From NCBI RefSeq assembly GCF_017916325.1, contig NC_090170.1:1242001-1306000 (forward strand): a DNA stretch of 64,000 nt. The letters are read 5' to 3'. The notes below the pieces were generated by a model. It searched no databases. It saw only the letters and a program-made list of their open reading frames with translations, and was not told where the DNA came from. Below are positions 59,509-64,000 of this stretch, one piece after another (position 1 is the first letter of the stretch; each line of letters starts with the position of its first letter). Position numbers and translations under genes: made by a program. The DNA comes from Leishmania martiniquensis (Eukaryota > Euglenozoa > Kinetoplastea > Trypanosomatida > Trypanosomatidae).

Positions 59509-60075
59509 CTACTTCTCCACCGTCTTCGTGGTCAGGCCCTTGAAAGTCGCCACCGGCACGTTCGAGATGACCGTGTAGAAGTGCTTGTGCTTATTGCCCT
59601 CCGTCGTCTCCGACTTGCGCTGGATCAGCACGCGCACGCGGCCAGGGACGCCCTTCACGCCCTTGTGCCAGATGTACGTGTTCAGCGACGCGTCGATGCG
59701 GTTGTCCTTCGTCTTCATCAGGCGGCCCACGAACCTCTTGATACGCTTGATGGCCAGCGGAGCGCGTTTCGCGAACGTCTTCTTCTTCAGCAGCTTCGAC
59801 AGGTGGATCGTCGCCTCCATGGAGATCGCATCCGGCTTGCGGCCAGTGCGCTTGCGCAGGGACGCGCGGGTTGCACCGCGCACGCGAGAGTTCTTCGCCG
59901 TGTTGCCGACGCCACGGAACTTCTTGCGCGTCTCCTCGTCCATCTTCGCGATCACACGCTTCCAGCGTTTGTCATCGCGGTTCCTGCGGCTCTCCACGGC
60001 CTTCTTGCGGGCATCGATGATGGCACACTTCTTCTCCTTGCCAAGCACCTTGCCCTTCATGCCAGCGCGCGTCAT
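59509..60075 (-). CDS. RPL31: 60S ribosomal protein L31 (eL31), copy 1
   Basis: A 188-residue protein whose second half (about 84-188) is eL31, a protein of the large ribosomal subunit near the tunnel exit. It matches the family's KRAPRALKEIRKF (here KRAPLAIKRIKRF), [20 protein letters not shown] (here DNRIDASLNTYIWHKGVKGV), VPxRVRV (PGRVRV) and the end VPVTTFKNL (VPVATFKGL). The first 83 residues are an extra basic domain (MTRAGMKGKVLGKEKK..., KRWKRVIAKMDEETRKKFRG) not found in yeast or human L31 (about 125 residues). Trypanosomatid ribosomal proteins often carry such tails. The nucleotide sequence is identical to copy 2 at 61020-61586 except at codon 2 (ACG here, ACA there), which is silent. 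Confidence 0.94.
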   Translation of the reverse strand: MTRAGMKGKVLGKEKKCAIIDARKKAVESRRNRDDKRWKRVIAKMDEETRKKFRGVGNTAKNSRVRGATRASLRKRTGRKPDAISMEATIHLSKLLKKKTFAKRAPLAIKRIKRFVGRLMKTKDNRIDASLNTYIWHKGVKGVPGRVRVLIQRKSETTEGNKHKHFYTVISNVPVATFKGLTTKTVEK

Positions 60076-61019
60076 GATTGAAGCAGAGACAGCTTATGCT
60101 ACTGCATAAAGAGAGTTGTGCCGTACATGTCGGAGAGGAAAAGTGCGTATGTTTGTGTGTCGGCGGGGTGTGATGGTGCACGCCAGAAGCGGAGTCACGT
60201 TCAGTTGCCAATATAGGGAAACGACACGTTTAGCGGAGAAAACAAAAATGGTTCAGAGGAGGAAGTCGGGGAGAGCCGTAGAGGAGGAGAGAGGCACAAA
60301 CGCCGTCACACACGGCATACACGCGCTGACAGACCAGAGGCGATACAGCGAAAGACAGAGTCCGCAGGCTTCGCGGCAGCTCCTCAGGTTAAAGGCAAGG
60401 GCTCCTTGTGTCACTCGCATAAGCGGCTGCATAGTGCCAAACGTCTCCTCCACACGAAGCAAGAGAAAGAGGCGACTCACGCTGCCCATCGGTCCCAGCC
60501 CATCCGTCAATCGAGAGCCGCACCGCCCTTCTTGCGGAGACCTGGCCTGGCTGGCTACTGCCTGAATGGCGAACAACCGCCCCCGTAGGCCAAGAGGAGC
60601 CGAAAGGGGGGATAAAGGTCGCTGGGCAAGCTCTAGCGCTGGCCAGCGCACCGTGCCGCCGTCCACCTCTGCGGGAAACGGTCATGTGACAGGCCTTAGT
60701 GAGCGCGATGGCAAGGCAAGATGCTCCTGAGGACCCCCTCTCAAGGGACCCCTGCGGATGTATCTTTTGGGCGAGTCTGACCCTCGTGCGCCTCAGTACC
60801 GCTTGAGCAAGGAAGGAGACGGACAAGGTACACGTCGCGCACGCGCACACGCACACCCCTCGACCTGCCGAGGAGGAGAAAGAGAGGCAGACCTGCGCCG
60901 CCGAGGAAGTCTTTGCATAAATCGCATAGATAAAAAAAAGAAAACGAAAAGAAGAAACACACTCAGAACGAAACGGCGCACGCGCGCTCCGCCTGCATGC
61001 TGAGGAGAGAAGCTCACGA
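60076..61019. other. 0.94-kb spacer between the L31 copies
   Basis: Unlike the flanking coding copies, this spacer does not match the one upstream of copy 2, apart from about 28 bases beside the stop codon. Contents are mixed, with an A/G patch at 60935-60960. No gene seen. Confidence 0.6.
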
Positions 61020-61586
61020 CTACTTCTCCACCGTCTTCGTGGTCAGGCCCTTGAAAGTCGCCACCGGCACGTTCGAGATGACCGTGTAGAAGTGCTTGTG
61101 CTTATTGCCCTCCGTCGTCTCCGACTTGCGCTGGATCAGCACGCGCACGCGGCCAGGGACGCCCTTCACGCCCTTGTGCCAGATGTACGTGTTCAGCGAC
61201 GCGTCGATGCGGTTGTCCTTCGTCTTCATCAGGCGGCCCACGAACCTCTTGATACGCTTGATGGCCAGCGGAGCGCGTTTCGCGAACGTCTTCTTCTTCA
61301 GCAGCTTCGACAGGTGGATCGTCGCCTCCATGGAGATCGCATCCGGCTTGCGGCCAGTGCGCTTGCGCAGGGACGCGCGGGTTGCACCGCGCACGCGAGA
61401 GTTCTTCGCCGTGTTGCCGACGCCACGGAACTTCTTGCGCGTCTCCTCGTCCATCTTCGCGATCACACGCTTCCAGCGTTTGTCATCGCGGTTCCTGCGG
61501 CTCTCCACGGCCTTCTTGCGGGCATCGATGATGGCACACTTCTTCTCCTTGCCAAGCACCTTGCCCTTCATGCCAGCGCGTGTCAT
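61020..61586 (-). CDS. RPL31: 60S ribosomal protein L31 (eL31), copy 2
   Basis: The second, upstream-transcribed copy of the tandem pair; its 188-residue product is identical to copy 1, including the basic N-terminal domain of 83 residues and the eL31 body. The identity starts at the start codon (one silent change at codon 2) and ends about 28 bases beyond the stop, including the shared GCATGCTGAGGAGAGAAGCT. Upstream regions differ: here an AT-repeat patch (61626-61646) lies 40 bases before the ATG. A frame extends 35 codons upstream of 61586, but only copy 2 has it, so it is spacer. Two copies would raise dosage, which is common for ribosomal proteins in these organisms because promoters do not tune single genes. 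Confidence 0.94.
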   Translation of the reverse strand: MTRAGMKGKVLGKEKKCAIIDARKKAVESRRNRDDKRWKRVIAKMDEETRKKFRGVGNTAKNSRVRGATRASLRKRTGRKPDAISMEATIHLSKLLKKKTFAKRAPLAIKRIKRFVGRLMKTKDNRIDASLNTYIWHKGVKGVPGRVRVLIQRKSETTEGNKHKHFYTVISNVPVATFKGLTTKTVEK

Positions 61587-62247
61587 TGCCACGAGTTTTC
61601 GTAATGACCGTGTTTCTTTAGATGGTATATATATATATGTATATATGGGCAAGGCGTGTAAAATCGAAGGCGTATAAGAGGAGGGGAGCATCAGTTGTGG
61701 AGTTAGAATGAGGCGATACGAGCCCCCTCGGAAGCCGTCGCGTCATCGACAGTTGTCGAGGAGCAGAGAAAGTATGAGATGGCCAAGATGAGATGCGAGG
61801 GAAGATATGCATCGACTTGAGACTCTTTTGACTCCCTTTTTTTCGCGGGGGCAAGAAAGAGGGGGCATGAGAAATACTTGCGATGACATAGCAGTAATAC
61901 CCTCGCACCGCGTTCCTGCTCTATCCCGACTCACCTTCGCTGCTCTGATTTCTTTTTGATGAAAGCCTCTGCAGATGGGGAAGAAAAGGGTTCCAATAAA
62001 AAAGGGAAGAGAAAAGAACTCGAAAAAAAACGTGGCGGTGCTCGGCTGGTACGCATCGCAACATACATCAACAGAGGAACAGAGCGTGCCGAAACGGGGG
62101 GCGGGTGGAGGGGAGCGAGTGGCGGACGACCGACGAAAAGGATAGAAGGCTGGATTCCCTTCCTGCCTATCTTACCCCATCTCCCACCACCAGCATTTTT
62201 TCTTCCTCAGCTGCGTTTCTTCTGCTTCTACTCGCTCCACCCAGTGA
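61587..62247. other. 0.66-kb spacer, AT-repeat patch, no gene seen
   Basis: Between the WD-repeat protein stop and L31 copy 2. It contains the AT patch at 61626-61646 and A/G-rich runs (61995-62030). No coding frame. Confidence 0.6.
61626..61646. repeat. (TA)n tract upstream of L31 copy 2
   Basis: Alternating T/A for 13 bases, a G, then seven more alternating bases. It lies 40 bases before the start of L31 copy 2, in sequence absent from copy 1's upstream region. Confidence 0.85.
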
Positions 62248-64000
62248 CTAAAACACTTTGCCAGAACTCTTCACCAGCGCCAGCACTTCGGTGACATCAT
62301 ACCGCTCCACCCTGCCGTCAAATCCGGCCATCGTGAGATATAGGCGTGCTGAAAAGGAGCCTGCGTGTTCGCTCCCCGCAATGGCACCATCGTCGTGCCT
62401 CGAGAGCGCCGCAGTTGGCGGTCTGGCACTGGCAGCCTGGTCACCCTCGAGCGCGTTGGCCGCCCGCGATGCTGTCTGGGGCGCCATCGGCGGGCCACTC
62501 CAAACACAAGCCGCCTGGCACACAAAGCCGGGACCTCGACGATGCAGCACCAGGCGCTTGCGGGCACTGACGTACTCCACCGCCCCGCCGTCCGACCAGA
62601 CGATGAGCTCCAGAGGAGATACATGTGTGGTGTCGAAATGGGAGCCCATTCCTGCGAGCGAGCGGCGAGAGGCAGTCCGCGAAATTGCGGCCTTCGCCCT
62701 CGCCCCACCCGTCGCTACACTCGCTGCCCGTCGCGATAACGGTTTGTCTGTTGCCTCGGCGCCGCAGCTCTGCCCGGATGGCGGAGTCGTACTGGTGTGC
62801 AGCGTGGGCACGGCACAGAGATGCCACACCCACACACCTGGACTGAAGAGAAAGATTTTTTTGAGTAAGAGAAGCAAAGGTAGTTCCTTCCGGACTGATC
62901 CCCAGAGTAGCACCTCCCCCGTTGCGTGACCGGAGTAAAGGTACGAGTTTGGACTGCTAACGGCGGGATAGCGGCTCGCTGCCAGGCACGTGACGCGGCG
63001 CGCATCGTACCGCCAGCTACGCGGTGCAGCAGGAAGCCCCACGCTACCATCTCCCTGCTCCTGCTCTAGAAACGCTTGTTTGGCGCGGTGCGGAAGCGCG
63101 CCGCAGCTGCTCTCCACCATACCAACGGCGTCCGCTGACACCATCGCTGGCATCTCTCGAAGGTAGACCGAAGGATCGACAGACGGTGGGGTGAGTGCCT
63201 CCTCCTCAAGGGCTGCGTGATCAGTCAGCGAATTGCATCGCCTGCGGTTGTAGAGAAATGTATGGAATAGACGACCGAGCTGGTACACCGGCTCACGCAC
63301 CGATGTCGGGTCATCACGTGCGTCCGCCGCGACATCAGCCTCGCCGGCGGGATACGGCATGGTGTCATGATAGCACCAGGTGGCGCAGTCCCACACACAC
63401 AGAGTGCCCTCCTCTTGTCCGACTACGAGGAGCGGCGTCGAAAGAGAGACGGAAGGGGGAACATAGGTGATGGCCGTGATGAGACAGTGGTGCTGCAAGG
63501 CATGAAGCAGGAGAAGCTCTGACGAACTAATTGTGACAAGGAGCACGTACACGTCACGCAGAGAAGCTGCACAGCAAACAGCGGGCCCGTCGCTAGCTTT
63601 GGAAAACAGGCGCCTGCGCGTAGCCCCATTTGTGCTGTGCTCCATCTCTGGTGCATTGTCCTTGCCCACGGTGCTGGACGATCCTTGAGGAATCAGCTGA
63701 AGGGCTGTGATGGCGGCGCCGCCAGGCCTGCAAATACTCTGCATACGATACGTTACTGGGCACCAGGTGGCGATCACGCCATCCTCACTCGCGGTTATCA
63801 CCCAGCGTATGTTCTGATGAACGACAGCGTCAGCGCGAAGAGGGTCAAGATCTGCCCCGTCAACTGCTTCTGGGCTCACCGCCGGCTGCTGCTGCGACGA
63901 CGTCGCGCACGAGGCGGCTGAGTTGCACAACGGAAAGCATCGAACAGCATTCACCCACTGTGGATGGCGCAATCGCGCGTGCAGTCTCTGCGTTCGAATA
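62248..64000 (-). CDS. WD-repeat protein (5' end outside window)
   Basis: The frame is open from the right edge to the stop at 62248, giving 583 visible residues without a start; the codon at 63972 sometimes taken as the start is TTG, so the gene continues beyond 64000. WD-like units are visible: HPQWVNAVRCF with WVITASEDGVIATW; LLVVGQEEGTLCVWD; YLYSGHATGEVLLWG; LELIVWSDGGAVEYV; and LTMAGFDGRVERYDV near the end. These have the beta-strand pattern of a propeller, with long insertions (about residues 140-165, 220-320 and 430-470) typical of trypanosomatids. I cannot assign a family. It is distinct from the EF-hand/WD protein at the left edge. WD proteins act as scaffolds; no role is claimed. 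Confidence 0.82.
   Translation of the reverse strand, partial: IRTQRLHARLRHPQWVNAVRCFPLCNSAASCATSSQQQPAVSPEAVDGADLDPLRADAVVHQNIRWVITASEDGVIATWCPVTYRMQSICRPGGAAITALQLIPQGSSSTVGKDNAPEMEHSTNGATRRRLFSKASDGPAVCCAASLRDVYVLLVTISSSELLLLHALQHHCLITAITYVPPSVSLSTPLLVVGQEEGTLCVWDCATWCYHDTMPYPAGEADVAADARDDPTSVREPVYQLGRLFHTFLYNRRRCNSLTDHAALEEEALTPPSVDPSVYLREMPAMVSADAVGMVESSCGALPHRAKQAFLEQEQGDGSVGLPAAPRSWRYDARRVTCLAASRYPAVSSPNSYLYSGHATGEVLLWGSVRKELPLLLLLKKIFLFSPGVWVWHLCAVPTLHTSTTPPSGQSCGAEATDKPLSRRAASVATGGARAKAAISRTASRRSLAGMGSHFDTTHVSPLELIVWSDGGAVEYVSARKRLVLHRRGPGFVCQAACVWSGPPMAPQTASRAANALEGDQAASARPPTAALSRHDDGAIAGSEHAGSFSARLYLTMAGFDGRVERYDVTEVLALVKSSGKVF

Noticed and set aside
59509..61586. Ribosomal protein L19 as identity for the tandem pair
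   Set aside because: The sequence aligns to eL31 (KRAPLAIKRIKRF, VPVATFKGL) and not to L19.

Overview
The window looks like a nuclear chromosome segment of a trypanosomatid flagellate of the Leishmania group (Leishmaniinae). All 20 supportable protein genes lie on the minus strand, none has a visible intron, and they are separated by long GC-rich spacers whose transcribed strand is pyrimidine-rich. That is the layout of a polycistronic unit processed by spliced-leader trans-splicing and polyadenylation. Spacers are full of (CA)n, (GT)n and (AT)n tracts. Transcription would run right to left, so each gene's 5' side is at its higher coordinate. From memory only, the linkage of cystathionine gamma-lyase with a tandem L31 pair recalls L. 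major chromosome 35. I could not check this or fix the species.

In transcription order the right third holds: a WD-repeat protein cut by the right edge; two copies of ribosomal protein eL31 (L31) identical except for one silent base; a small basic protein; the peroxisomal chaperone PEX19; the clamp-loader subunit RFC3 (human RFC5 type); a long coiled-coil protein; and cystathionine gamma-lyase. Next come a redox-dead thioredoxin-like protein and a PP2A B''-type regulatory subunit with EF-hands. The middle holds an RRM protein with two adjoining PAM2 (poly(A)-binding-protein binding) motifs, a histidine-phosphatase (PGAM-like) protein fused to a membrane domain, and a small acidic protein with another PAM2-like motif.

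The left third starts with a 1,890-residue membrane protein kinase that also carries what reads as a degenerate nucleotide-cyclase domain. Then follow riboflavin kinase, an EFCAB11-like EF-hand protein, an unrecognised 519-residue protein, an inositol polyphosphate kinase, an LC8-type dynein light chain, and an EF-hand/WD-repeat protein (WDR49/EFCAB8-like) cut by the left edge.

The genes do not form one pathway, as expected for trypanosomatid units. Themes recur: calcium or EF-hand proteins (three genes), cytoskeletal or flagellar candidates (LC8, WD/EF-hand, EFCAB11-like, coiled coil), signalling enzymes (kinase, PP2A subunit, inositol kinase) and mRNA-fate proteins (two PAM2 proteins). About 46% of the window is coding. 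The largest gene-free stretch is 4.8 kb. One GC-rich 0.5-kb block downstream of cystathionine gamma-lyase resembles a degenerate SIDER retroposon. Many start codons were moved downstream from the longest open frame, because the extra N-terminus was pyrimidine-tract sequence or began with a non-ATG codon.
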